Shown here in pieces: positions 1 through 11,283 of a stretch of 64,000 nucleotides of DNA. Numbering within the stretch: position 1 is the stretch's first letter; each line of letters opens with the position of its first letter. The DNA is taken from positions 2,108,001 through 2,172,000 of the forward strand of contig JANTUC010000007.1 of assembly GCA_026873275.1 (NCBI GenBank). The letters are read 5' to 3'. The translations under genes and the position numbers were made by a program. The DNA is from Pseudopithomyces maydicus (lineage: Eukaryota; Ascomycota; Dothideomycetes; Pleosporales; Didymosphaeriaceae). Under the pieces are notes generated by a model, which had not been told where the DNA came from, did not search any database, and was given only the letters and a program-made list of their open reading frames with translations.

Positions 1-1499
1 CGCCTCCCCGGCGCCCTCCCCAGCACAACCACACACTGATAGCTCAACACCCCCCATTACACAGCACGAGCCCCGTGTCGCCCCTCCCCGCCCTCATCGC
101 CCTCGTCATCGCCGTCAAAGCATGCATACTGTAATTATTCCCCGCGCCCCCGAAGCTCGTCAGCCCGCCCAGCAACGTTAGCGCCTTCTCCCCGCCGACG
201 AGTGGCAGTCCGAGGTGCGCGGCTGCGAGCTTGGGCACGATGGGGAAGCAGCTGTATATGTCGAGGAGGTCGATGTCCGCGGGGGAGAGGTTGGCGAGGG
301 AAAGGGCGGTGGAGAGGGAGAGGGAGAGCGCGGGGGAGGAGTGGAAGTTTGGACGGTGCCAGAAGAGGGGTGCGTCGGAGGAGGCGGCGGAGGCGAGGGG
401 GTAGATGAGGTGGGTGGGGGGAGGGAGAGGGATTGTGCGAAGGAGAGGGAGGTGAGGAGGAGGGCGGAGGAGAGGTTTACTGTGTTGAAGGCGTTCATTA
501 GGAGGGGGTCTGGATGGGCGCGTTGGCGGGGTTAGTAAGGGGTTTGGATCGAAAGGGTGAGCGTGACGGGTATGTATGTACGTGGAGATAGAGATAGAGA
601 TGTGTAAAGGGGAGAAAGGGTGGGAGACTTACACGGAGAACAAATCATGCGGTTCTTCCCCCCAACCGTCTTGATAGCCTCTTCATCGTGGGCCGTCCCG
701 TGAGACCAAGCGAATTCGTTCCGAGCCGCTATCTCAGCGAAGGACGCGTAGAGGGCGGCGGATTCAGCGTGGTTGGCGGCGAGGGACTGCTTTCGGTGGG
801 CACGGAAGGCGTTTTCGTACAGCGGGTACACTTGGATTGGGGTTCCGAAGTTGTGGCGGCCGCCGAGATCTACGATGGCGATGGTGAGGTTTGAGACGCA
901 GGCAGAAGATTATACATAGTTGGTTGGTTGGCTTACTGGGACCCAAGTCCATGCCTGTGGGTGTGAATACGGATTGTACTGATTCGGATGGCGGCGTCCA
1001 TCCTGGGGGAGGCAAGGTCCCGGCGGCTGCGCAGGCGGATACTTTGGTTGTGGTTAGTTTTCATATACATACATCACTTGCACTTGTACATCTGTTCACT
1101 TTGGAGAATGAAAACCGTCACGAAATGCGGAACTCACACGACGCCAATGCCTCCCCCCAACTATGACCGCAACTTTACACTCCCCCTCGCGATTCTCTTC
1201 GCCGCGTCATCGAGCAACCTCCCCGGCTTATCGCCCCCATGCTCAGAGTAAAAGCTATGTTTCGGCTGCACGCCCAGCTTCGAGGCCACCAGGCCAGGAA
1301 GATCGGGATACGGCCACGTCCACGTTTTCACCACCGAGATGCTATCGATGGAAGCTTGGAGGCTAGCGCTGTCCGCCGTCGACGCATCTTCTATGGCGGC
1401 GAGAATGGCTTCGTGGATCAAGACTGCAGGCTCCTTGTGGTTTGCGGTGCGATTCTTGATGTCGCCTACGCCGATGATTACGGGTACTTCTTGAAGCAT
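1..1499 (-). CDS. Thiolase-like acetyl-CoA acetyltransferase family protein, 3' end cut by the window
   Basis: Thiolase-fold enzyme of the acetyl-CoA acetyltransferase/SCP-x-like type (substrate unknown). Start at 1499 gives MLQEVPVIIGVGDIKNR. Exons run about 1499-1148, 1041-937, 869-633 and 509 to the left edge. Family landmarks in order are GGEALASLSACAAA (joined across intron 1), PPPGWTPP, VYPLYENAFRAHR, KNRMIC, PLLMNAFNTVN, DIYSCFPIVPKLA and LTSFGGAGNNYSMHA. The final stretch resembles the glycine-rich C-terminal thiolase region. The frame breaks at four places: a T run at 1174-1176, a C run at 1153-1158, a G run at 416-421 and a C run at 50-55. One extra base at each restores the family sequence. 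I take these as sequence errors rather than decay, since no other stop interrupts the exons. The last residues lie outside the window. Family call is firm; exact reaction is not. Confidence 0.8.
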
Positions 1500-1518
1500 G
1501 GTGGCCGACCGAGGCAAT

Positions 1519-1539
1519 TATATATATATATATATATAT
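1519..1539. repeat. (TA)n microsatellite
   Basis: Ten-unit TA run about 20 bases upstream of the thiolase-like start codon, in its promoter or 5' leader. Confidence 0.9.
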
Positions 1540-2501
1540 GGTATGGTATGTATAGGCTAGGCTATACGGATTAAAATGACTAGCAAGCAGAGGTTCACGT
1601 ATGGCGATTACGACATCGCAAGGTATGGTCGCGTATTGTAATGCAGGTGTGGATGTAGTAAAGGGAATATGTAATATGCTCGAGTCGTGATTGGTGAGGG
1701 GAAGGCGCGGTTTGCCGAGGTACTTCATGGGGTGTGGTTTGGGGTTAGCGCGTTGGTAGGCATCGGCGAAGTTTTTGACGTCTGTTTGGACATTTCGTTC
1801 ATGCTGGTATGTGTGGTGTACTGATCTGATACAAAATATGGGAAAACTATCCAAACTTTTGTTGTATAGCTACTCGAATCCACATTACATCTCGTTGGGC
1901 ATGCATTGACACCCACGTACGCGCATATTGGACCAACATCCAGGGGAATCTATTCCGCGGAGGCCAACGCCCATCACGAATGGCTTCAAGATGGCAACAT
2001 CGACATGCTCCATGCCGTCATTACCTAACAGCCACGCGCACTGTGCGGAATACGGTCCATCTTCGCCTAACTCGGAAATTACACCGCGGTCTCGTGGCGC
2101 ACGACATAAAAGCCCCGAGAGCATCCCCATCTCAGCGATTGGGTAATCAAGGCAAGAAAGACACACTACCCAAGAGAAGTCAAGAAGTCGTTTGAGTGGA
2201 AAGGGTAGTTCTCGCGAGAATTCATCGGTGTCCCTCTTCCATTGGAGGAAGAACGCTACATGAGTAGCGTAGGTGCCGAGATCTGGCCGTCGCGTGTGCG
2301 GGCTGGGGCGTTTTTGCGGGGAACGTTGTAAAATGTACGATGGAAGTTGCCTAGTCAGGTTTAAGAGATAGATCCCGTTTTCTGTCAAGGACACCCAGGT
2401 CTGTCAAATAAGGGGACCTGGGTAGAGTGTATAAAGTAGAAGGGGTTGAGCTTGAATTATAGTACATCCACAGAATTGCACTTTGGAGCACGATCAGAAC
2501 A
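1540..2501. other. Intergenic spacer, divergent promoters
   Basis: Lies between the divergently transcribed thiolase-like gene and the small secreted protein. A 169-codon open frame on the minus strand (1885-2394) has no recognisable motif or splice pattern and was not called. Nothing else was recognised. Confidence 0.5.
2430..2435 (+). promoter_or_regulatory. TATA box
   Basis: TATAAA 67 bases before the start codon of the small secreted protein at 2502, a position typical of highly expressed fungal secretory genes. Inference from spacing only. Confidence 0.4.
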
Positions 2502-3088
2502 ATGCAGCTACACTTGATTACCGTCGTTGCTATCCTGGGAGCAATTGCCTCCGCCTCCCCTGCCTCTGGCCTTCTCTCGAAGCGCTCTATAACCTGTCTG
2601 AAGGTTGGCCAATCGGCGACAGCAACATGGAAGAACGCCGCCGGCAAGACGTGTAGTTGGACTGGAACTGTAGGAAGTAACTTTGGAAAGAACAGTGCCA
2701 ACGGCGGAGAGTATGTCTACATCTTCCTTGAACTACTATCCATCATAAAGTTCAATAAGTATCCTCACATACTGACTGAAGGTAGATATTCCTGCAACGG
2801 AAGATGCGGTGCTGGCTGCACTGGAACAGCTCTCGGCAACGTTTATACCCAGGATTGTTTCTCGCATGACGTCTGCTCGTGGTTCAACAACGCCAGTGGT
2901 GGAGCCAGGTAAGTTTTTTTCTACAGCGACGGAACAGTGCCGATGCTAATTTCTCCAGTGATGCCAACTGCGGAGCGGCCTACAATGCTGCTGTCGATGA
3001 CACAATAGGCGGATTGGGCGCCGGATGCTCGCAGTCCAACCCGAGCAACGGAGCGAGCGCGCCTAGCAACCAGCCAACGTGCTCGTAG
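2502..3088 (+). CDS. Small secreted cysteine-rich protein with a phospholipase A2-like CxxHDxC motif
   Basis: A 153-residue secreted protein. Exons are 2502-2710, 2786-2908 and 2959-3088; both introns join in frame. Residues 1-18 form a signal peptide ending near ASASPAS, followed by LLSKR, a likely Kex2 site. The mature part has about ten cysteines. The centre reads CNGRCGAGCTG then DCFSHDVCSWF, with the His-Asp pair flanked by cysteines as in secreted phospholipase A2 catalytic helices; DANCGAAYNAAVDDT follows. This layout recurs in small fungal secreted proteins of unknown function. Whether it hydrolyses phospholipids cannot be told from sequence, because the calcium-binding loop is not obvious. 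It could act as an effector or a secreted lipase. Confidence 0.8.
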
Positions 3089-3240
3089 AAGGCGAGACGG
3101 TGCAACATGTGCATGGGAGGATCTAAGCATCTGTCAGGTTGAAAAAAAAAACATGATTCAATGATCATTATGTGCGGCGAAATTCTTGATCGCGGAAAAA
3201 TGCCATGAGCGATGTAAAATATATCAATCTAAAATAATAT

Positions 3241-3600
3241 CTAATGAAAATCATGGTCCAGGTTTTAAAACCCATTCTATAATTTAGCAACCAGGAGATC
3301 TGTTCCACCTCCGGCAGGTTACCGACAACCTTTCCACTAAACTCAATGAGACTCGTAGCATCAATGATGTTAAACGTAGACAGCTCAACTGATAGCTTCT
3401 GTCTCGTCTAGTTCCTCAACTTAAGCGCGGAAAGAGAGTCAAGCCCGTACGTCAAGAGCGCTTTACCAGGCTCGACTTCTTCACTGACACCTAGGATTTT
3501 TGCGAATTGCGATGAAAAGATATCCGTGACGGCCTTGGCCAGAGTTGGTTCGTCCTCGCCAGCTTTCTGCATCGCATGCAGAGCACGGATCTCAAGGCCA
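3241..3600 (-). pseudogene. Relic of a polyketide synthase C-terminus (acyl carrier domain)
   Basis: On the minus strand from about 3599 to 3250 one frame reads as the acyl carrier protein domain that ends fungal reducing polyketide synthases. It runs through LAKAVTDIF, FAKILGVSEEVEPGKALLTY, the phosphopantetheine site GLDSLSALKLRN, then LSVELSTFNIIDATSLIEF. The serine of GLDSL is intact. The codon after LRN, normally tryptophan, is a TAG stop (about 3407-3409), and another stop lies just upstream (GATTAG, about 3602). No ketosynthase or other domain is recognisable upstream, because the permease gene begins within 300 bases. The rest of the enzyme has been lost. Family call is strong for about 100 residues. 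Confidence 0.75.
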
Positions 3601-3872
3601 GTCTAATCGCCCTCGTCGTTGGACACGGACGCCCTTCCCTTCCCCGCGGGCAGTATACAGGTGACTGAAACGCAGTTCACGGGTCGTATTCGAGCGGTCA
3701 TTTGGAAACGGATACGCAATAAAGAGGTAACAGAGTCCGCCAAAAGCCATCTTATGGATGCTCAAACCTTGAAAGAAATGTCGGAAATCGTGACAGAGGC
3801 TTTCCTTACGAAGATCAAGACTTGTCTTCATTTATCGTCTGACACTCTCCCAACCCACCAGCACCCCGTCAC

Positions 3873-5646
3873 TCACGCAAGCCAATACCAAAACCTCTGC
3901 AACCCATTCTTCGGTACAGGATCCACATCATCCCTACACAGCTCATCCATCTCCCTCTTCCCACTCACCACATCGATTTCCCCTACCCTGATAAACCAAC
4001 TCGTCCTATACACCACCTTATGCCCCAAATACAACACCAAAAACACCGGCAACGTGATGTACGCCGCCAGGAAATCCGCCACCGTCCACTGGCCCGGGAA
4101 GAAAACCTGGAACCCATTCGTCAACGTGAAAACGCTCACCACCCCAAGCACAAAGTACGTGAAATAAGGCTGCATCGGCGTTTTAAACGGAAGCGTGTGC
4201 AGCAAGCCCTGGAATACGAGCGCGCTGCGAAACCGCAGGTACGTTATCATGACGACGATCCAAGCGATGAAGCCCGAGATGGTAGACAAGTTGCTGAACC
4301 ACGCGAACACCCGCGCGCCTCTGTTCGAGACGTTCAAAAAGGCGAGCAGGCCCACTGCCCAGGTTGCCAGCACCGCGACCCAGGGCACGCCATTCTTGCT
4401 CGTTTTGCCGAAGACGGCGGGCGCGTCGCCGGTCAGCGCCATGCCGTAGAGAATGCGGGAGCCGGAGAAGAGGAAGGCGTTTCCGGCGGACCAGGCGGAG
4501 GTTAGCACCGCGGCGTTGATGACGTGGTTGAGGCCCTGGATGCCGGCGCGGGCGATGCCGATGACGAAGGGGGAGGCGGAGGCGTTGGAGTCTTTGCTGA
4601 GGAGGCGCGTGTCGTCTGAGGGGACGATGATGCCGATGATGAGGGAGCCCAGGCCGTAGAAGATGGCGAGGCGCCAGACGAAGCGGCGCGCTGCTTTGGG
4701 GATGTTGCGTCGGGGGGCAATGGTTTCGCCAGCTGCAAGGGCGATGAGTTCTGGAGACGTGATGAATGCGAAGCCGGCTTTGACAAAGGCAGTCCAGTAC
4801 CCTAGGAAGCGGCCTGTGGATCCGTCCACGAGATAAGGTGTGAATGCGCCCGGATTATTCCAATAGCGGAAGCCGAGACGGCCTTGGTCGTTGGGACTGC
4901 CACCCAGCATGATGACGATACCGAGGATGATGAGGCCCATGATGGTGAGGAATTTGATGGAGGCGAACCAGAATTCGGCTTCACCAAAGATGCCGACAGC
5001 AACGATGTTGAGGAAGAGGATGACAAGCATGAAGATGGTGATCCAGGCGCCGGCTGGGACGGAGGTTTTCCAGTAGTCAAGGAGGATAGCGCCGGCAGTT
5101 GCTTCGGCGGCGACTAGGATTGCGTATGCGTACCTGATGTTGTTAGATGTGTAAATTGTGGAGTGGGAAAGGGATGGATACCAATAGTTCCAACCCAGCG
5201 CAAATGCCAAACTCGAGTCAACGTATCGCTTGACAAAATACGGGATCGTGATGCCTTTCATGGGCAGATAGGTAACGATTTCAGCTAGATTATTCATCAC
5301 GCACCACACCACCATCATCATGGAGAGATACGCCATGAAGAGCGGCGCCGGGCCAACCAGCGCAAGGATGGCTCCAGAGCCGACGAAAAGTCCTGTACCA
5401 ATCGCACCACCGAGGGCTCTATAAACTCGTCAGTCGATGCGGAGATGGTGTATACGAAATTGAGCCGTACAAGAATTGAATGTGTCTGGACTTCAGCCCA
5501 CGATGTGTATCCCCTCCTCGCCCAGTGACCTGTCCTAGAGTAGTACCCACTCCATACGACTCTTCTGTGTGGGTACCATTCTTGCCCCACTCATTACCTC
5601 CCTGCTCATACCCCTTCTCAACTTCTACCCCGTTGTGTCCTTGCAT
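3873..5646 (-). CDS. Amino-acid permease (APC superfamily, YAT-type)
   Basis: Plasma-membrane amino-acid/proton symporter, 557 residues, from exons 5646-5471, 5418-5182 and 5133-3873. The N-terminal tail is hydrophilic. About 12 membrane segments follow, beginning at LKSRHIQFLALGGAIGTGLF, the conserved first-helix motif of fungal amino-acid permeases. Later landmarks are MKGITIPYFVKRYVD, ALGWNYWYAYAI and ELIALAAGETIAPRRNIPKA. The start was chosen at MQGHNGVEVEKGYEQ because the cytosolic tail then has a usual length; an in-frame Met at 5751 is possible. Exon lengths total an exact multiple of three and no frame break is seen. Substrate cannot be fixed; relatives include Dip5- and Agp-like carriers. 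It ends about 270 bases from the polyketide synthase relic. Confidence 0.9.
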
Positions 5647-7225
5647 GGTGTTTTGAAGCTGACTGATTCTTTCTAAATCGTGTACGATTGTCAACGCCGC
5701 GAAACACCAGGTAGACCTAGGACCCAACTCTTTCAATAAAGGCAGTAACAACTAGACGCATGTACCATCTATCAATCTCTTTCAAACAGACTCTCAGCGC
5801 AGCGTAGATATGCGAAGACGGACGATGAACCACGCTCCTCAGCACCTCGGGAAGAAAACTCTTCCCCACACGCGCAGGCCAGGCTCACAGATAACATGAT
5901 CTCCCAAGAACGCTTCACAAGACCTCCGCCAAGATGACGTCTCAGCATGTGCTGGTCATTGGTGGTTGTCCACCATGTCCGCTCTAGCGGCGCTGGGAAG
6001 CCACTGATCTTTACCCAGTCGGGCTGGGGGTGCGGCACACAAGCATTGCGGGGAACAGCGGACGTCGTGATCGGGGTAATAGCGTGCGTTTATACTCGGC
6101 TTTTGTGATACGCGCAGCGTGTTTTGCTGCGGGAGGCTCTTATCGAGTGTGTGATTGTGCTCTGGATTGGTGAATCACGTGGGGTTCGTAGTGAATGGAT
6201 GCGGTTGTGAGCCGAAGAAAGCCGCGGGCGTGCGGCTCTGCTTGGAATAAGCTTGGCCCTGCCATATCTACAATTGAGGCGCTTCTAGAAGGTATCCTAT
6301 ATATACTAGTGTACATGAAATTCTGTAAGGCACGAACTAGTCTGTCTACGCTAGCGTGTGCTTTCGCGATGTGTAGTAAACGTCTCGCTCGGCGCAAGAG
6401 ATGCTCCAGGCTCACAAAGATGAGGAGACCAGCACATTGTGCGGGAAGCTTGGCGCCATGCATCCTGCCATTCGCTGGGCCGAGTTTGCCGTGCTCTTGC
6501 CATTTGGGGCAGTGTTTGTTCATTCCGTGTCCTTCGGCTTACATAGAGCAAGTTGATACACACCATATGTAATATACTCTTTCACAGTTAAATTCTCTTC
6601 CCGACTATCGTTTTCTTTCTTTGGCCTCCTCGTCAGCCGATTAAGAATTGTTTCCAACTTACTCGCCCTACCCATCTCCAATTAGAAGCACAGATACTCT
6701 CGACCTCACCGTCATCATCATCTGACCTGGCACGGTAACATTTAGCACGCAATTCCACCACCGCATCAAAGAAAAGCATCCACCAAACCCTGCATCTAGA
6801 CACAACTAGCGAGGCCCAAGATGCAAACGTCAGCAAGGATCTATGGGGCGATCTTATCGCCCCCACCAAGGACGCCATCGCGGACTTACTCAGCACGCCC
6901 ATCCACCTCACTCGTCCACCCCATCCACACCATACTCCATCCAGTCCTTCTAACATGCCCTCCTCGCGAATTCAAATTTCCGTGCTCAACAGCATCATCG
7001 CGTGGCCTGCAGCAGCGGGTGCACCCCTCCCTTCGTCCTGGTCCATGGGCCCCGCTGCCAAAAATAGACCCTGATCGACACGCGGGCAGTAGTTCAGCGA
7101 TCTCCACCCGGGTACATGTAGCTACATATAAGAGGGGGATGTACACGCCTTTCGCATACTAGCAGGGCATCTCGCTGCGCTGTTTTGTTAGCACACGCCT
7201 CGCGACTACAACACGTCTGGACACC
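5647..7225. other. Intergenic spacer with no recognised gene
   Basis: About 1.6 kb separating the divergent permease and GH105 genes. It should hold both promoters. Open frames here (for example 6195-6572 and 6886-7146) overlap one another on both strands, have no family motif and look like chance. Confidence 0.5.
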
Positions 7226-8423
7226 ATGGTCTCCGTCGAGCTGATCAATGGCGTGCTGCAGCAAGCCATCCGCGTGGCGACGCACTCGTGGGAATACGGC
7301 ACCGTGGCCGAGGCCCTCCTCGAATGGAACGATCCTCAACTTTCCATTTGGAATAATCCGTTTCCAGGCGGGCAGGTTCCGACGCTGAAGGTGGAGGATG
7401 TCTCGGCGCTGAGTTACATCATTCCGCATATTCGCACCGATAACATCACGTTGGTTGATGGCGACGGTAAGAACGATTTCTGTTTGTAATATCGAATTGA
7501 ACATATGTATACACCAATCCACGTGTCTATATCCAATTGCACATACACATACACATACACATACACACATATCATATACCCCATCCCTAACCGACCCCAG
7601 GCTCCGCCGGCGACCCCGCCGCAGAAGGCATCCCCGCCCTCCTCATCGGCAAAACCCAACCCCCTACTGGGACGCCGCCCTCCGCCAACAGCAGCACCTC
7701 ACCGACGTGGTCCCCCGCTGGCCCAACGGCGCCATCTCGCACCGCGAGCGCGTCGCCGAGCTCTGGGCCGACTTCGTCTACATGGTGCCCCCCTTCCTGG
7801 CGTACACGGGCGTCGCCACCTCCAACCTGACGCTCCTGAAGGAAGCCGCGCTGCAAGCCAAACTCTACCGCGACGTGCTGATCCAGCCCGCGGGCGTCTG
7901 GATGCACATCACGGGGCCCGAGGTGCAGGACTACGAGCTGTGGAGCACGGGCAACGGGTGGGCCGCCGCGGGCATGGCCCGCGTGCTGGCTACCATGAAG
8001 AAGTCGCCGTATGCGCGGAAGACGAAGTCGGAGCAGAAACTGCTGACTGGGCTTATCAAGGAGATTCTAGACGGCGTGATTCGCCTCGATACGGATGAGT
8101 CGGGCTTGCTGCGCAATTATTTGAATCAGACGAAGTGGTTTGGCGAGATCTCGGGGACGAGCGTCCTGGCTGCGACGGCGCTGCGGGTGGCGGTGCTGGA
8201 GCCAGAGACCTTTGGTAAGAAATATACTGGGTGGGCGGTGAGGAAGATGGGGGTTGTGGATGGGCTGATTGATGGGGAGGAGGGGGATAATTATGGGATT
8301 GTGGCGCCGGCGGTGAATCCGTTGAATTGGTGGGATGAGGAGCCGTTTGTGAGTGGGAGTCCGGAGGGGCAGAGCTTTGTCGTGTTGTTGCATGCGGCGT
8401 ACCGGGATTGGAAGAAGAGGTAG
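7226..8423 (+). CDS. GH105-type unsaturated rhamnogalacturonyl/glucuronyl hydrolase (YteR-like)
   Basis: Six-hairpin glycosidase of the GH88/GH105 clan, which removes the unsaturated uronic acid left by pectin or glucuronan lyases. Exon 1 is 7226-7466; the intron 7467-7600 joins DGDG to SAGDPAAEGIPALLIGKTQ. Family landmarks are VPRWPNGAISHR, the catalytic-aspartate region ELWADFVYMVPPFLAYTG, MHITGPE and WSTGNGWAAAGMARVLA, ending in PEGQSFVVLLHAAYRDW. No signal peptide is visible, so action may be intracellular on imported oligomers, as for many family members. The frame breaks at the C run 7660-7664: one more C gives QPPYWDAALRQQQHL. I treat that as a sequencing error. The intron is long (134 bp) and contains a microsatellite. 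Confidence 0.85.
7541..7570. repeat. (ACATAC)n microsatellite inside the GH105 intron
   Basis: About five units of a six-base repeat near the middle of intron 1 of the GH105 gene. It explains why this intron is more than twice the usual length here. Confidence 0.85.
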
Positions 8424-8594
8424 TAGGAAGGGGGTTGAATGGTGGTGTGTAGAACCTTCTGCTGTAGGGGGTAGCGATGAGTACATGAAGTATGACTTAA
8501 TGGCGCTATTTTATTTGATCTTGGCCGTGAATCCGATTTTTACATTAAAAAAAGCTTTTACTATATAGAAAGGCCTTGAATTACAATCTTCCAC

Positions 8595-10159
8595 CTAATT
8601 CAGATGCTCTTCAAACCGACTCGGCGTCCTTGGTCTCTCCTGCGCTCCCAACCTCGGACTCGCCGTACCACTCGGCACAAGCAATCTATCCGGCGACGGC
8701 AACGGACTGATACTGGCCGTACTATCGCCCAGCTTGGGTGTCCCCGTGCCTGTTCCCGAAATCCCAACTCCTGGGCCACCTCTCGTCGTCTTCATCTCGA
8801 CTGCATCCTCTCGACTGGCCGCCTTCTCCACATCCAATAGCCCCGCATTACTCCTACTCGCCCTATTATTCTTCCTCCCGAATCGATCAATCTCTTTGTC
8901 ATTGTCGTCCTTTTCTTCCCAGAAAGATTCCCACCCCGCGAATATAGGCAGCGCGAGCAAAAGCACCGGCAAAAACTGTCCAAAGCCCCACTCGTTCTCG
9001 CTACCCTCCATCCTAACCGACGGATCGCCCAGAGCCTGCGTATTCGAAAGCATGGAAGACGCCATGTAAACGCCTAACCCAACATTAGCACATCTCCCCA
9101 CCACGCAGCCTCCCCAACAGGACACCCCAAAAGCAGACTCACCATAAATCGCATACACCGGCGTAAGCACCCACGTCCTAAAAATCTCGCCCACCTTCTT
9201 CGCCCACTCAAACGCCGTCTTCTCCTCGCCCTCCCTCGTCTCCGGAAACACATACATGGCCAGTATAACCGCGGTATGCCCGCCGATCGCCCCGATCAAA
9301 AGCAACGCCCACTTCGTCTGGAACGCGCGCTCAAACTCGGGCCGCTCCCCCTGGTAGAAGCACGCAAGCTGCGAGCTCAGATCCAACCCCGCCAAGTCGT
9401 ACGTGTACGACACGAAGCTCGTGTACCCCAACAGCGCCAGATTGCCGGCCATGAAGATGATGCGCGGCATGTTGATCCACTTGTTCTTGACGAAGTAATC
9501 GCGCAGACAGACGAGCGTTAAAAGGTGCGTGACGGTGGTCAGGAAGGCGAGTTCGGTCACGATCTGGAAGTGGTAGATGGAAAGCTCGCAGTGCTGGATG
9601 AGGGCGACGAACTGGATGGCGAGGCCGGTCATGATCTGGGTGTCTGCGAGGGCGAGGAGGTTTTTGGAGAGCACGCGGGACCAGAAGGAGGGGGAGCGCC
9701 AGTAGGGGGTGGAGTCTGGGACGGTGTAGACGTGCTGGGAGGGGGTGAAGCGGCGGCGGAAGAAGGTGATTATTTTGGGGTAGCGGTCGAGGAAGAGGAC
9801 GGCGAGGGTGACGAGGAAGGCGAGGCAGGTGGTGGAGAGGAAGCCGATGATGACCTGGGGAGGGGGTTAGTGATGATGCTGCAGGGGCGGTCATGATGGG
9901 GAGGATGGGATGGTGGGAAGGTGCGATGGGGTTGTTGCGTGCTGGAGGTCGAGGCTGAGGTTCAGCGAGAGGGCTGAGATCCCGTCATGTACACCACCAC
10001 CCATCGCATCCCCAACCTCAGCCAAAAAGCGAACAACAAAAAAAACAAAGTCAAGAAATCAGAACTCACCCCTATCCCAGCAATATCCGGATTCGCCTCC
10101 ACCACCCGATCCCTCACATTGCAATCAACCTTGTACGCCTGACACTTGAACACGCCCAT
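8595..10159 (-). CDS. Conserved fungal multi-pass membrane protein of unknown function
   Basis: A 426-residue integral membrane protein, from exons 10159-10070, 9854-9143 and 9073-8595; the lengths add to 427 codons. The N-terminus MGVFKCQAYKVDCNVRDR and ANPDIAGIGVIIGF match a widespread uncharacterised ascomycete family with about seven membrane segments. Hydrophobic blocks follow at VIIGFLSTTCLAFLVTLAVL, IMTGLAIQFVALI, ELAFLTTVTHLLTLVCL, IIFMAGNLALLGYTSFV, ALLLIGAIGGHTAVILAMYV and FLPVLLLALPIFAGW. The last 110 residues are polar, low in complexity and probably cytosolic. Introns are 215 and 69 bp. Function is not known; the seven-helix layout may suggest a receptor or a scaffold, but no motif supports either. 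Confidence 0.8.
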
Positions 10160-10202
10160 CTTCTCGATATTCCAACCTCACACCTTCCTTCCTTCCTTTC
10201 AG

Positions 10203-10568
10203 TCTTTCTTTCTTTCTTTCTTTCTCTCTGTTTTTTTCTCACCAGCGTATCACCACCCTTACCTCTCTCAAACTCAAAACCAGCGCACCAAGTATCAAAA
10301 CCAGCAACACAGCACCTCAAAGTCAGACAGAAAGCCAGCAAGCAAGCAAGCAAGCCAACCAGCCAGGAGAAGAAGAACAAGAAGAAGCAGACCGCAACGC
10401 AACGCAACCCCAAAGCCAAATACCTCAGCCTCCCTCTCGCGCGAACAGCACGCCCCCAATATTTGAACCAATTTTCCGAACGCAGCAGAATGAATCCCAC
10501 TCGCGCGAGCCAAGCAAGCAAGCAAGCCACCACTTCACTTCACCTACTGTAGGTAGTCTTCACCCACA

Positions 10569-10603
<35 letters not shown>

Positions 10604-11025
10604 ATGCATATCTCAGCCCACAGCCCGTCAGCAGTTAGTTGGTTGGGGGCGGGAAAAGAAAAGAAAAGGGAAAATATAGAGAGAAAACGGGGCGGTGCTG
10701 ATGCGTGCGCGCACACTCACACATCCAACTGGTCGGTCGGCACACAGCAGGCGGACCTCGGGAGAGAGATGAAGGGTGGGTGGGTGGGTGGGCTGGGTCT
10801 GATACTGGGTGCTGGGTGGTGCTGGGTGTGGTACCCGTGCGGCGAGGCTGAGGCTGAGTCGGGGAGGTGGGTGGGTTGCAGGGATGGGGGCGTTCACGGG
10901 AGGGAGATGGGTGGTAGATAGGCGAGGTGCTATTTTTGGTGGTTTGGATGGAGGTAGGTAGGTGGGTTGGTTGGTTGCTTGGTGCATATACGTATGTATG
11001 TATATATGTATGTATGTATGTATGG
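10203..11025. repeat. Cluster of different microsatellites
   Basis: Separate runs lie within 0.8 kb: (CTTT)n at 10203-10225, (GCAA)n at 10336-10355 and again near 10510-10527, (TGCG)n at 10569-10603, (GGGT)n around 10774-10792 and (TATG)n at 10990-11024. They fall in the 5' region of the membrane protein gene and may be highly variable between isolates. Confidence 0.85.
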
Positions 11026-11283
11026 GTAGGTGGGTGGTGACACGAAGGGAAGAGAAGATAAGGAAAGGCGAGGGGAAGGGAGCGATCCTGCGTTTGGGCT
11101 ATCTACCTATTGCGGTGCGGGTGTGTGCATCGCTGGTGCGTTCGTGCGTACGCGCATGGGCCAGACTACATGTTCAGACCGTAGACGGACGTGTATGTAT
11201 GACAAGGTTCCCTCGAGAGCTACGCGCGACGCTGCGCCGCCAGGCCGTTGAGAGACCGACGCAGCCATAGCCGTGGTGATGCA

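Noticed and set aside
1885..2394. 169-codon open frame on the minus strand
   Set aside because: No domain, no signal peptide, no splice structure and it lies in the promoter region of two genes; most likely chance.
3592..3831. Minus-strand frame next to the synthase relic, considered as its upstream part
   Set aside because: Only a short segment (ELRFSHLY) is reminiscent of synthase linkers; too weak to extend the relic.
3619..4167. 182-codon plus-strand frame opposite the permease 3' end and the synthase relic
   Set aside because: Its second half is antisense to the permease; the first half only faintly resembles a carrier domain and has no landmark residues.
6195..6572. 125-codon frame in the permease/GH105 spacer
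   Set aside because: Overlaps an open frame on the other strand and has no protein family signal.
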